DNA from: Parus major
Taxonomy: Eukaryota; Chordata; Aves; Passeriformes; Paridae
Assembly (NCBI RefSeq): GCF_001522545.3
Contig: NC_031779.1
Span: 4,523,122-4,587,121 of the forward strand
Direction of reading: 5' to 3'
DNA length: 64,000 nucleotides
Position numbers and translations under genes: made by a program. Shown here in pieces: positions 28,531-41,797 of this stretch. Under the pieces are notes generated by a model. The model was not told the origin of the DNA and searched no databases. It worked only from the letters and a program-made list of their open reading frames with translations. Position 1 is the first letter of the stretch; the number at the start of each line of letters is the position of its first letter.

Positions 28531-31500
28531 ATGATGTATATGTATTGCTCAATAGCAAAGGCTTTTTAAAATTAATTAATAAGTTAGTAGGAAAAGTGAG
28601 TTAATTGCTGCAGCAGGAGGCCAGTGAGTCTGTAGGAGTTTTGGACTTACCCAGAAAATTGATGAATTGTGAGCAGCAGAAATAAAGTTTCATTATGCTG
28701 CCCTACATAGGTGCTTCAGATCTGATTCCAGAGAGTGCCCACTGGACAGAATGTACCTCATTTTGTTCCAGTAGCTTTTTTCTCTCTAAAAGGCAATTCT
28801 CTGGGCTTAAAGGAACTGCTCAGAATGCAGCTCCCATTTTGTATGTGTTTGTTCAGTGCCTCATGTTTGTGTAGAGCCCTTGTCCCTAAGACCCACACTC
28901 TCCATTTTCACAGCCTCTTCCTTTTGGTGCTTGTTTTGGCTTCTTTCACCAGACTCCTGCCAACTCTTTGTCTTTGATCCAGGTCAGATATGGCTGAGTG
29001 TTATTTTTAGTTCTGTGCAGTGCATCCCATGGGATTGCAATGTTCTTTACTTCACTGAATGTCACTTCCCTTGCTTATCTCATCATGTGCACCTGTTCAG
29101 CAGAGATGTGTACCTTCCTTTCTGATACAGAAATAATAAGTAATAACACAAATTCCTTTTCTAGCTGAAGCTACCATTCTGAGACCCCACAGAAACAAGT
29201 TTACTGGGAACCTGTCTGCAATGAAGGATGAAGTGTAGTAAAAAAGAGCCCTCTTCTGTATCCTTGAGTCAGAGCTGTGAAGGGTGATGTTCTCTCACCA
29301 AGTAAATGAAGCTCTAAGAAGGATTTCTTGATAGGCTGGAGATTTCTTCTTGAAAATTTCTTGAATCTTTTCAAGAAGATTTCTATTCAAAGGCTTGGTG
29401 CTGCAACTTAAGGCATTGGGACAACAGCATTTTTCAGAAGAATTGAGGCAACTAGACAGGGGCTTTAATTGTCTTTGGTGTCTATTTCTCTTGGATTTAA
29501 TAGTATGTGTATTTTGTGTTATGTGTGATTGTGTTAAGAATGCTAATATTTTAGATAAACATTTATTGCTGTTTAACAGCTTTGTAATGGATATGTGAGT
29601 ATCTAAGAGATGTGTTACATAGCTGTTATTTCTTAATAAATGTATTTTAGGTAATCAATGAGTACTTAATGTGCAATTACTGTCTTATTAAATCTAAATT
29701 GAATGTGTGGTTTAGAAATGGTGAGCTTGCAGTCATATATGTATGTTTGGCTGCAGATACTATAAAGCTAAGTTTACCAGCAGTGACTGGCTGGGAAATT
29801 AATGCTTTTAAAAATTTCCTTCATTTCCCCGCTGAAGTTTGCCATGAGTTTCTGGACCTGTACTTGGCTCCTAGTGGGGGTTTGATTAAATGTTCTAGGT
29901 AGTCAGATGCAAAGTGCAACTTTGCTGGTGGAATGGGAAATTCCAATGTGATGGTTAGTGGGCAGTCTTACAAAGAGGCCACTGCTTTGCTGGAATGTTG
30001 AAGGCAGGCAGTAACTCCTGACAGCTGGGACAGGGAGGAATAAAGTTAAGGTTTTTTTCAGGTCATGGTGGTGGTGGTGCCTGAGAATTTGCTTATGTGA
30101 TTCTTCCTTCCCTTCCCACACCCTGTTTCCCTAAGGCATGGTGTTTCTGGGGAGAAGACCACATACCAAGAAGAGAGATTGAGCAAGATTTGTCTTGTTT
30201 GTGAGTGTGTTACTTTAAATTTGTTTTCTACTAGATGTGCATGCCTTTAGTGCGCTGTAAACTTTTTTAGCATATAGGCATTCTCCTTTCTGTCTTCAAG
30301 TCAGAGTGGAGACCAGGCAGCTGGGAAGGGTGTGAATCTAACACTGAAAAAGCTTTCAATAGGAATGGTAATCTATTCAAACACAAACCACCTGGAAAAG
30401 CAGCTGGCTCCTGTTCACCAAAGGCAGCTCCTGCTTTCTCTGGGTAGTGCCTTATTAAGGACACTCCCGGTAAAGAGAGGTGGAAAGGTGTAAAAGGGCA
30501 AGAGATTTGTAAGTCTGTTTTATAAATGGAAGGTTTATTTCTTATGTTTAAAAACCGGAGAAAGCATGAGGTGTTAACTTCTACCATAATTCCCCTAAAA
30601 AGCTGATTTGCAAACCAAAAGCTGCTGACAGATTCTGTCAAGGACTGTTGCGATCTATGGAGGGAGCCTAAAGACTCAAGTCAGGACAGCTGGGCTGTGA
30701 GTTCGTACTGCCCTAAAGTAGGGTGCCTCACAATGTCAAAAGAGGGGTATTTAACACCCTTATCTCTACTTAGGTTGCAGAGGCTTAAAGTAGTGAATAA
30801 CTCCAGGTATCAGTGCAGTGAATGGCTAGTGAGGTACACTATAAAACTGATGAGCAGTGCTCTACAATGACTAGAAAGATAGGGCTGGCTTGTTCCAAGA
30901 TATATGACTGTTTTGGTTAATGACTCCTCTCTGACTGTACTGTGCTTATTTTCTTGTTCTGAACTATCTCCCTATTAATTCTGGTTTCATAATTAGATGC
31001 TGCCAATTTTTATATGTTCAGATTAAAGCTCTCATGTAGTGTAGTATCACTCTTGACCTTTTAAATGACCTCTTTTAACAATTTGGCAGTGAATGAGTAC
31101 ATAGTAATGAGTTTACTCTGCCACTTTCTTAGTGCTCAACTTCATTTGATGCACTGTGGCATAGTCAAGAAGGCAAATTATTTTTGAAATCATGCTAATT
31201 AGTAAAAAGGCCATGGCCTTATGGCTACTGATCTGAGTCAGGTACTGTCCCTCATCTCCCTCATCACCCCATGCACTGCCCTCTTGCTAGAGATGTGAGA
31301 TGTGTATCATGAATACTGGGCTGAGCACATTACTACTAGAATCACACTGAGGTCATCAGGGTGGCAATTGAGGTGAATGTGTTGTGTTATGTTTCCAGAT
31401 GACAAAGATACATGAATAAAATTCAGTAGGGGAGGACAGTGACATTGTAAACACCTGCACATCACTGAGTAATGACACAGTTGTTTGCCTAGCTAGACAA

Positions 31501-33058
31501 AGGTCCCTAACTCCTGCAGCAGCTGAGTATGGAACACCCTTGTAATTAAAAAAAAAATTCTAGAGTGATAGAGCTGAGATTTTTTTAAATGGACAATTTT
31601 GATCCCTGAGCAAAAATAGTTTCATTTGGATCATGTATAATCAAGACTCTTCACCAGTTTCTAAACTTTATGGACTTCTCAATGCCTAAGTTGCTCTTGG
31701 AGCCATCTCTCATTTAGATCAGGTTAGCACGGTTGTGATAGAAAAAGTATCCCACAAAAAATGAAATGCTTTTTTTTAGCTTCCGTTATATTTAGGGGAG
31801 TCAACAGACAAAATTTGAAAGTCTGAGATTGAGTAGCTATTACATTTCAAAGGCACAAAACTTTCCAGACTATTAGAATGAAAGCCAGTTTTTCTTGACC
31901 TGTTTGCAAACAGTGATTTAAGTGGACCACATTTCTGAGGAAGGTTCTGTTTGACCTTTTGCAATGCTGCCTTGTATATCTCAATAGAGAATATGCCCTC
32001 TGTGGGTAAACCAACCACAGTATCATCCTTCTTGTAGGATTTACAAATGCTGATGTAAAGGCAAAACTGCCGAGTCCCAGAGACACTACTATGACTTTCT
32101 TGTCATCTGAGGTGGCATAACTTGAGCTGTAAGGGTAAGAGAAACCCTCATCTAGGCTGTGGTAGTCTGAAATTTTACCCATTTTTAATCCTTCTAAGAC
32201 AAGGACACGTGTGTGTGCTGGCAAAATCAGCTGAGATAGGCCTGGCCTATTCCTGTTGTAGCATGGAAGATTCTTTCACAAAAAGGAAAAGGTCAGCAGT
32301 TGCACTAAGAAAGGAGATGCTTTGTTGCTGCTGTTAAGAGGGACTATTCCATTTGTTCTACGGAGACTATTACAGTCTACAAAAGTTGTTGTGGATAATG
32401 TGAATTTCTTAATGAAAATGTGGGTTTTTTTCAGTCTGTCTAGTGCCTACACAGTTGCTACTAGTTTGAGCTCAGCTTGATTTGTCACTGCTATCTCTTG
32501 TTTTGTAAAGTTCAGATGCTTTTCTCAGCAAGGTGTAACCTGGCTGGTGGTAACACATATTCTGCCACTCCCACTGGGATGGCACATCTGTACATAGATC
32601 AATTGCTGTAGATGGTCTGTCTACTCATCCTGTCTACTGAGGGGGGTAGCTGATTTTAAATGGTCTGAAAAAATTACATGGATCAGCTGTTTCAGGATAT
32701 TTTTTGTATCCTGTATGATTAACTAGCTATGCCAGTCCTATGTCATTGCTTTATATAAGGTTGTGTAGTGTATGTGTGATTAAAAAAAAATAAAAATAAA
32801 AATTACTACTAGTGGACTGGTACAGTAGCAGTTGTTTTAAAATATTACTGCTGAATGTATCTTTCCTTCTGCTTCATTGTTTCCCTTTTTTTCCACAATT
32901 TATATAGAGTATTGAAGTATGTTTGAAAGTGTTATCCTGCTAATATAGTTTGCTCCCATCTTCCATTACTGCTCCAGTCCGTGAAAGTGAGGTGAAAGAA
33001 ATTCAATTTTTGTTCAAGATTAAATAAAATAAATTTTATTCCTATTTTTTATTTACAG
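28531..33058. other. Intergenic sequence, nothing established
   Basis: Features worth noting are an inverted repeat at 29345-29379, a GGT/GGC-rich spot at about 30065-30080, and a CTAATTAG plus a 14-bp palindrome at 31195-31220. No gene or mobile element identified. Confidence 0.6.
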
Positions 33059-33730
33059 GTACACTTTTCATTAGCAGTTGCAGATGGATAGGAGGCGTGT
33101 AGTCCCCTGGACTCACTTAGGAAGAACACGTTATCTCAGATAATGTTCCACGGGGCTCTGCCAGCCAGGGGGGTTTGTCGGCAGTTCTGTGGGCATATGG
33201 GCAGCCTGTGCCTGCTCAGCCCTGAAACCACTCTGCTGTGAAAGTACCCAGGAGAAAGGGAGCTCTGCAGAGATAATGTCATGTCCATTCCTCCAGTTTA
33301 GAGTGCTCTTCCCAGTATCCTCTTCAAACTCTCTATTCGATGATTCTGCGCTTCTGTTATTCCTGCCTCAAAATGCCCCTGTAACTTTCTTGCTACAAAA
33401 ACGGTGGTTTTGCTATTGCTTTCTGCCTTAGGCAACTTAGAGTGGAGTCCAACAGCTTCACACTTCTCAGGAGGAGGTGGCAGCCTCCTCAGTTCCCGTA
33501 TCTCTTGACCGGCCAAACCTCTCAGAATGCAAGGCGATGCTGTGGTGTCAGTCAGCCCCCAGAAAGGGGCAGTGAAGAGGTTTCCCTTCTTGCAGCTTGC
33601 TGGCTGCTTGGGGTAGCATGGACTCTTTGCCCTGATTTTCCTTCTTGCCCACTTGTCTGTGCTGTGCAGGAGGCCCCTGCCCTTTCCAGCAGTCAAGCAA
33701 GGCAGAGTAGAAGGACAAAGATGGCCTTGT
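33059..33730. other. GC-richer block preceded by a splice-acceptor-like signal
   Basis: A T-rich tract ending TTTATTTACAG (33058) opens a stretch visibly richer in G+C and CpG than its flanks. Its composition is exon- or CpG-patch-like. A frame without stops runs 33442-33987 on the + strand, but its first ATG is only at 33721, giving 88 residues with no recognisable domain. It could be a long non-coding RNA exon, an old retroposed fragment or a regulatory patch; I cannot choose. Confidence 0.2.
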
Positions 33731-36700
33731 TTTCTTTTAGTCCAGTATGTGATAAGAAAAAAATCTCTGACAGTCTAGCCCCAAGCTACCATTGCTTGAC
33801 AAGCGCTCAGAAATGCATTGAATCTCCACAGCAGACAAATCCAGCTCATGGTACTATAGTAAGGATGCTGTTTCCTGTTTGTTTGAAGGGATTTCCCATG
33901 TTCATGTGTGTTTTACATACAGTAAAGGTCCAAAGCAAAGCAGTAACCCAGAGTGGTTTACTGTGTCAATCTTATCTCTTGTTCTAGATTCCTCCTGAGT
34001 TGAAATTCCATGACCCAGAAGTTACATTGCTCTCAATGTCTCATCATTCCAAGTCCAAACTGTGACTTAAGTTTTGTGGTGCATGTTATACCTTGATGCA
34101 GCAGTCAGGAGATAAAACAGATCCTTCTTAGGAAATGCTGAAATGTAAATGAACAGGAGTATTGGGGGGGTAGAGGGGTATCTAAGTTCTTGCCTCTTTA
34201 AATTTTTATTATTTCCCATCCAAGCTTACTGTTTTTGTTTAATCTTGCCATTCCTTTTCTTCTTCATTGTGTGCTCTTGTTCTTAGGGATATGCAAACTT
34301 TATTAGTCAGCTCAGCTTTCAAGCTCTGTGCGCTTTTGTGTTTGAGAATTGGGAATCAGGTACTTTTACAGTTAGCCTAAGGGGAGAGCTGGGCAGGAGG
34401 AGCCTTTATGAATAATCAGGGTTGACATCTCCAACGTTGTTCCTTCATTATAAATATTGTTAAAGGAGCTGTGACCACCATGGGCTCAAACAGAACAGAG
34501 CATAGAGGGGAAGAAAAAGACAGCCTTTGATATCTGCTCTTTACTAGTTATCACTCCACTGATGACACTGACATTGACAGGTCTCTTAGATTTGGCTGCC
34601 TTTTTTTTGGAAAGTTTTTCTTCTATTAGCATAATTATTCTGTCTGTTGAAGTCTGAGTTCATTGTACAAATTGTAAAGGCTGGGAACAGTAGTTAATGT
34701 TGCTGCTTGTAAATTTTCTTAAATGTTGTATGCCCAATAGATAGTGAGAGCATTCTGATTCTATCAACTGTTTTTGGCTGCCTTCCTTAAATGGATTTTC
34801 TGAATACCCCTACCATTAATGAATCACATGCTCTCCATGAACTATATAATCTAAATGATTGGTTTATTTCCCCCTTCCAAGTACACATCTTTTCATTAAC
34901 ATGAGCATATGCAATGCTATTTAAATAGAACCTTGCTCTAAGCTTTATTCTCTGTCTTTTTCACTTGATTGCGTAGGAAAACAGTTGCTCAAGCCTGGAC
35001 TTTTTGAGGGTTTTTCCTTTTAGGAAACTAAAACATATTTTTGCTATCACAATCAGCCTCCCTACTGTATTAAATATTACTGAGAGGGGAAAATTCTGTT
35101 TAGTGGGATGATTAGTTCTCCAAAGGGTTAGCACAGCTTCATGGGACATGTAGCATAAATTTTCTATTCATAAAATACTTTGAAGTTTTAATGGGTATAA
35201 AAGTTAAAAATACAATCAGGTTATATATTCAGAATGATCTTGCTCTTGGAGTATAATACAAAATGTTTGCTAGTATGAGCACAGCACTTGCTTGATCAGA
35301 CTCCTTTCCTCTGGCCACATATATTTTCCTTTCCCAAGTCACAGACAGATGGAATGCTTGCTGTAGTATTTGAAGTGCCCTGTGCACTTGTGCAGAAGAA
35401 TTTTTCTGCTTTACTCACAGATCCTCATCTGGTCTGGGTGTCTTTCTGGAAAATATCTGGAAAATTAGCTTCCATGGAGGAACTTGGAATCTTCCTCCAT
35501 GCTCAGCACTGCTGCCAGAGCATGAGCAGAGAAGGCAGAGAATGCTGAGGAGAGACTTCCTCTTTGAACTGTGCTGGGGAGGAGGCAAGGGGAGATAGAG
35601 GCACTGAGATGACCTTGGGAACTTCTTACTCCAGAATACCCTTTCAGACAACAACATCGCTACCTTGAGGGGTGGGAGAGGATGGGAAGGGAGTACACCA
35701 CTTCTGAGCCAAATATTTCATCTGTCAGGCAGTATGACAGTTGTTAAAGCTGATATGAACTGAAGTTCGTATTTTGCAGTACCTGGTTTATAGACTGGTT
35801 GGAGTCTGTGGTTTTACCTCTAAATAGGCTCAACCAGGAGAATCAAGTCTCTCATGAGACAGCTGCTAAAATGCTCTTTACAAAGACCTGTTCTTACTCT
35901 GGAAAATGTTTTGAGGTCTATGTATTGGAAACAAATGTGTCTTTTAATTGTACACAAGTGACTGTTTTCCATACTGATTGAGTGTTTTTTACATATGGTG
36001 AAAATCCTTAGGTCGGTTCACAGGGATGATGGGGCACTATGCACCGATTGCTTGGCATAAAGTTTGTTAACAACTTCAACATTTTTATAGCAATTTCTTT
36101 CAATTGTCAGCTAAAACTGAACAAAGAATACCAAGTTTAAACTGAATTATAGAAAAGGTGGTACATATTACTGTCAGAGCATGTGTAACTGCAACAATGT
36201 GTGGGAAAGGAATGGGATATCTAAGGATATTTGATGGAGAATACTTTGAGTAGCTTGACTAGCAATCTATTATCACTTTTTATAAAATATAATTGCCTCT
36301 TTCTGGTAATGACATGGGAACAGATAAGGTGGCTCTGAAAGTCTCTCCTGTATGTAACTAATATAAAATGGCAAAGAACCTTCTGTGGAGAACAGCAACT
36401 GTTCCATGTGCTTAAATTTCTTTAGTCTTTTAGTACTCTTGGAAAAGAAGATAGCTCAGTGTTTATTCAGAAATACAAACATATTCTGGGGTAGAAGGTA
36501 CAGCTCTGTGAATTGTACTTCCTATCAAATAAGATTTTAGTGGAATGACCAGCACTACCTAGTGTAGTATACAATGTTGTGCCATAAAACAAGTCTGACC
36601 ATCAGAAGGGAAAAATGAATTATGGTTTTTCATAAGACTGACACATGTGAAAAAATATTCTCCCCTTAAGGAAAATGGAACATCAGTTTGGACTTTTGTT

Positions 36701-38439
36701 CCCCACATTGTGGAGAGCTTGTGGAATGCAATAGGAACTCTTTTCAGAGTCGACATGATCTGCCTGTGTCCAAGTTACACCAGAGGAATTTTCTCTTATC
36801 CTTGCCTTGCAATGCAATAAAGAGCCACACGCATGTTGTGCAATTCTACGCTGGCTTTCATGAGGATGTAAAAATAAGAGAAAATATAATAGGGACCAAA
36901 AGTGTAAGTCAAGCAAATTTACTAAATAATTCTGAAGAATCAAGATAGCACTGGAAACCTGTGAAATAGGTACATATAAAGTTTTCTTCCAGATTGTGTG
37001 CATGGACTCTCAGCAGTATTACTCACCTTGTTGTCCCAAGTGTGTCACACCTTCAAGTTTTCATTTCCATATTTTAGCCTTTGCCCTGCCACAATACTTG
37101 TTTAATAATTGTTTGCAGCTCCTTTATTTGTATAGATGTTGGATTCTGTCCTGTAGATCCATGCAAGAAAGTACTTTATTTTACTAATTTGAAGGCATCT
37201 AGTAGATGTTAATACACTATACATGGTAGAAGATATTGTGCATGTTTTCATCCTTTTTATTCACTTTTTATGAGAAAATGTTTTTGAATTGTTCAGAAGT
37301 TCTGGTTTTATGATACTCTGTGGGAAGGCTGAGTACAGATTTGCTTTCAATAAAAATGATTCCACTGGGTAAATAAAATTATTTTATCAGATTATGAAAA
37401 ATTTTAATACTTACTCTCTGTTCCCTTCAAATGAGCAAAAGTGGTGGTGTGTACAGAGGAGTAATGAGAGTCTTACAGAAAAACAGGTATTTGCTTTTCT
37501 TCTAGGAAATCGCTGAAGGCAGCAGGACCCAGTTCAGATGTGTTTAAAGTTTGTTTACACAGTGTTCACTGTCTGTAGGTCCTGAGTTTTTGCTTGAAAA
37601 ATAATCTGAACGTGGATAAGAAGGTGGAAGTGGGATTGTATTTGGTTTTGGTTTTTGTTTTAATTTTTATCAAGCTATTTATTTATCTGTTGTATGATTC
37701 TAAATGCAACTGTTATCTTTTCTTCTCTTAGGGCGGCTGGAGGAGATATATAAAATGCACTGGTAGCCTTGCAATTCTTTTTTGTATGAGAAAACAATTA
37801 CAGAGGTGGGATCTTAAAGAGACTTTAGTAGCTCTTGCATCTTTATATCTTCTATAGACTCAGTTTTGAAGTTATACAAAACCTTCTACCCCCTAAATTC
37901 TACAATTTTTTAATTGTGTGAGAATGAGTATTTGTGATATTTTCATTATTTCTGAAGATTGTCTTATTGTCTGTGGATAAATGGATGGAAATGCAGGATT
38001 TGCTGGAAAAATTGTGGATTCTATGCTTTGCTTTAAGCAAGGTAATGTTCCTTGAGATTTTAGCTTTTGAAGTGGTGGATTGTCTTGTGCTCTTTACAGG
38101 GAAAGTCTCTAGTGTGACTTGCAGGTTGGATTTTCACATAATTCCTTCCAGTTCACCAATGGATTTTTGCCCATTCATTTGTTTGTGTACTTGCACCCAT
38201 GAATCTTAAGAGACCAGTACCATGTTAAATGACTAAACATTTTATCTTGGTCCAGAATTTAAAAAATACTTCCACTGCTCTATGAACGAGGATTTCTGGC
38301 TTGCCTTTCCAATGTCAGGATATTATTTGCTGTGCTAAGGGTCTATAAAACCAGTGGCAAACTGTTTTGCCTTACTGCCTGCTTTTCTTTCCTGGCCTGA
38401 AGAATTTGCCTTATTGTCATTTATAAAACAGGGAGCTGT
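33731..38439. other. Intergenic sequence, nothing recognised
   Basis: AT-rich. An acceptor-like TTCTTCTCTTAG at 37731 precedes an 11-codon frame. No gene, repeat family or RNA gene identified. Confidence 0.65.
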
Positions 38440-38800
38440 GACTAAGGGACTGGTTATATCGGAACTTGATAAACCTTTGTAAAGCAATGTGCTGTTGCGA
38501 GTAATGGCCTCCATTCATTATTAGCCCAGTTGATTTTCATTTACACTTGGCTCTAACAATTAGCTTGAGCAGGTGTGAAGGTGATGGAGGGCCAGGGACG
38601 CACAGAGGTCAGCCACTGCTCTGTGTGATAAATTAACCATTATTATCTACAGTGAAAGTGGCTCTTTACGCTTGTCAGCAGCAAACAAAGGGACAACATA
38701 TCTTGCATAAAGTGGAATCAGGGCCACTACTGCAAATGTGATGCATCTGTAATTTTTGGCTGGTAAATAAAAGCCAATCCTTTTGAAGTGTCACACCTGT
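38440..38800. promoter_or_regulatory. Candidate conserved non-coding element with SOX/TCF and homeodomain sites
   Basis: Information-rich sequence in a drifting background. It includes CCTTTGT (38474) and AACAAAGG (38694) as oppositely oriented SOX/TCF-type sites, CATTCATTATTAG near 38512, CAATTAG, and an AGGTCA-type core (CAGAGGTCAGC) near 38604. The look is that of a vertebrate developmental enhancer. Conservation cannot be seen from one sequence. Confidence 0.3.
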
Positions 38801-41797
38801 GTGTTTTCCTTTGAGGAGGTAAACCTATCCTGCCTTACAGATATATGTATATATACATTTATGGATATTGAGTTTCAAAGCTGTAGTTAGTGGCATTTTA
38901 TAGTAATGCATTCTAATCTGTATTAGAAACTAACCAGAAATCTGTAAGTAAAGCATTTAAAGCATGGATATTTTCAGCAGACTATAATAAGGAAATTATC
39001 TGAGACTTCTGATTTTTAAATTCCTATGTTACTGCTTCAAAAGCACCTGCCTTTTTTTTTCTGCAGTACATTGGCTTTCCTCTAACCTGTGCCTATGTTT
39101 ATCCTTCAAATGAACTGTAATCTCCAAATCTAAAAGATATCCTCTTCTAAAAGGTGTGGAATTTGGGAATGATTCACATGTAAACCTCTCCCAAGCCTGC
39201 TATGTGACACTGATGGATTGCAGAAGTGACAGAACTTGAGTTCTGCTGGGGCTTGGGTATACTATTGCTGCTTTACTCTTATGAATTTCTTGGTCAGCTG
39301 GACTGACAATATTTTACATGTCATGAGTAGGTTTTGAAGAATCTGCAAGCCTCGACCCTATGTGAAAATGAGAAAGTATAGAAAGGAGGAGGGCCACTTC
39401 CCTTCCCAATAAAGCAAGGAGTGCAGGGAATTTTAATGTTTAAATGGTCTGTTCCAGCCAGCTCCCCTCGTCCCCCTCATTTATTCTGTTCTTGGAAGGA
39501 AAGGTCTTACAGGATGAGTGCCTGAAGCTAAGTTTTCATTCTGTGGCTAGCAAAATAGTCTGCCAATTTGCAATGCTTAAAGTATGCAAGCTCCCTCCAC
39601 ACATAGCCTGTCTTACCAATTAACAGGAAGAATATACAGATTTTTGGATACTTTGTTATAATTGCTGTTGTCTTTATGGAGCATTTTCAACGAAACGCAA
39701 GGGGTTTTTTTTAACATTAGCTTTGGTTATCTGTGATGTGAGAAAACATTTCCTTGTTCTTTTGGTGGACAAGAGTTACACCACCACACTCCTGCTGGCA
39801 CTTGTACTGATTGCTTAGAGTCCTCATTGTTAGCTCAAGTACCAACCCATAATCTTGATCCCATGGGCCATGTTTTGCTCTGAAGAGGCATTTCATTTGC
39901 TATTGAGACTCTTGTTTATCTTTAGAATCATGGTGAATTTTCTTTTAAAATGTGTTTCCAAATATGACATACTTGCATAATCCACTGGCAGAATTTACAG
40001 AATTCATCACGGATTTGGAATCCAAGTACTCTAGCTGATCGAGCAGTCAAATGGCTGCTTGGCCTAAGCATCTTCTTCTCCAAAAGGTTAGAGGAATTAG
40101 TAACCTGTGTTATGGCAACTGAAATCAACAAAATATACTGAGGCCTGAGGAGGAATTCTGTTATTAACCTTTCACTGTGCTTTGAGGTGTGTCCTGAGGC
40201 TGCCTGTGAGGTCTGAGGTGGGGAGTCTGCAGAGCTGCTTCCTCTGGTTAAATAAGGCCTTTCCAATGGCAACAGTTTCTTGTGTGCTCTGATTTTACTG
40301 CATATGAGACCACTTCTTGGTCTTGTCTGGATGTAGTTAGGGGTATCTGCATCACCCTGAAAATGCTGGTGTGACTGCCTTAGAAGCAGCAGTGGTCCAT
40401 GGGCTGACACACGGAAGTTTCATTGCAGAATAAAGGGTAATGCCCTCCCCAGAGGAAGCAAAATATTGTCAGTTTAGGGCTGCTGCTTATCAAAGCACAA
40501 GTGAAAGGGGGTGGGGAATAGACACATTTGGTTGTTTATTATAAAAAGCAAAGCTCTTGCAACTAAGTGGCAGCAGTTTAGCATTGCACAGTCTCGTTAG
40601 AAGTAAAGTATATGTTTAATCATTTGATTTGTCAAAAGGGAGGGTTGAACTCAGGGGAATAAATATAATACACATGGGTTTAATTACCATGGATGGGTAG
40701 GCAAAAACAAAGTATGCAAAACAGTACATTTACTCTTCACATATGTGTGTATATACATATATAATTAGAGTTGGGAAGAAAATGCATTTTTTCCTGCCAC
40801 CCACACTTTCCTTGTTTTTTATCAAAATAAATATTTTGATAGAAAAACATGCATTAACTCTACCATATATAGTAACTACTTGTCACAGACAAAAATTAAA
40901 AGAAAACTTTGAAGTTAGAGTAAAGAAAGCTAATTTTATTCATTAGAAATACATGAAACTCTAATTGGGAAGGGCACAGAGAGGAACACAAACATTTGCT
41001 GCATGGTAGAGGAATAAGCATACAGTAGACAAACACAACTCTTGAGTTTCTCTAGGTGGCTTATAGCATATCTTTGACATGGGGACCAGGGACATACAAA
41101 GATACTTTACAGTAATTTGTCCAAGGCTGTGTTGTAAATCATTGTCAAGGGGGTTAATACTTTGAAGTTTCTACTCACAGGAAGGCCAGAAAAGCTGCCC
41201 TATCTGTTATGTGTTCCATAAAACGTAGGGGGTGGGGGGTGATTTTTTTGTTTGGGTTTTTTTAAATTAGAGAAACTTGTGAAGATTGAACAAAAATGTA
41301 ATTTTTGTCTGAGGTATAAATGAGATGGAATGTTGCCGCACAAATTAGGGAAGTTAATAAATATGTGATGTGGTATGAAGTTAGTTGTGTTTGCTATCTT
41401 TAGAGATTGCTCAAATAGGGAAAGTCAATGAAAAACTGTTAAAATGTACTTTTTTCTTTGATCTGTATTTATAAGGACCATTTTTTACAGTTAACCCATG
41501 CAAATTCAATGAATTTTAACAGCCTGCTATGGCTGAAGATTTATCCTCTTCCCAATATCTTTGTGCATGGAAGCATTAGTTAAGGAAGTTTATGATTTGG
41601 AGAAGATATATAAGTTAGACTGGGCATGATGCCAAATTTGGTCTGCTGCAGATTCATCACAAGCTGACAATGTAAAGAGAGTGCAGATCGCTAATGCTCA
41701 GTGATGTATAAACGTTTAAAAGTTCAGCTCAGGTACCATTCCTTGAGCTTGAAGCCATTTCTAAATCTCTGTACTCTGGCCTGAAGTCAGAAGAAAT
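38801..41797. other. Intergenic sequence, nothing recognised
   Basis: TA/TG alternations at about 38842-38856 and 40741-40762. A 160-codon frame on the minus strand (39928-40410) begins with GTG and has no visible domain. No gene identified. Confidence 0.6.

Noticed and set aside
33442..33987. 181-codon open frame on the + strand
   Set aside because: It begins at GTG; the first ATG leaves 88 residues. No domain, no recognisable family, and no supporting exon structure. Kept only as part of a GC-richer block.
39928..40410. 160-codon open frame on the minus strand
   Set aside because: Starts with GTG, has no recognisable domain, and lies in ordinary intergenic sequence.
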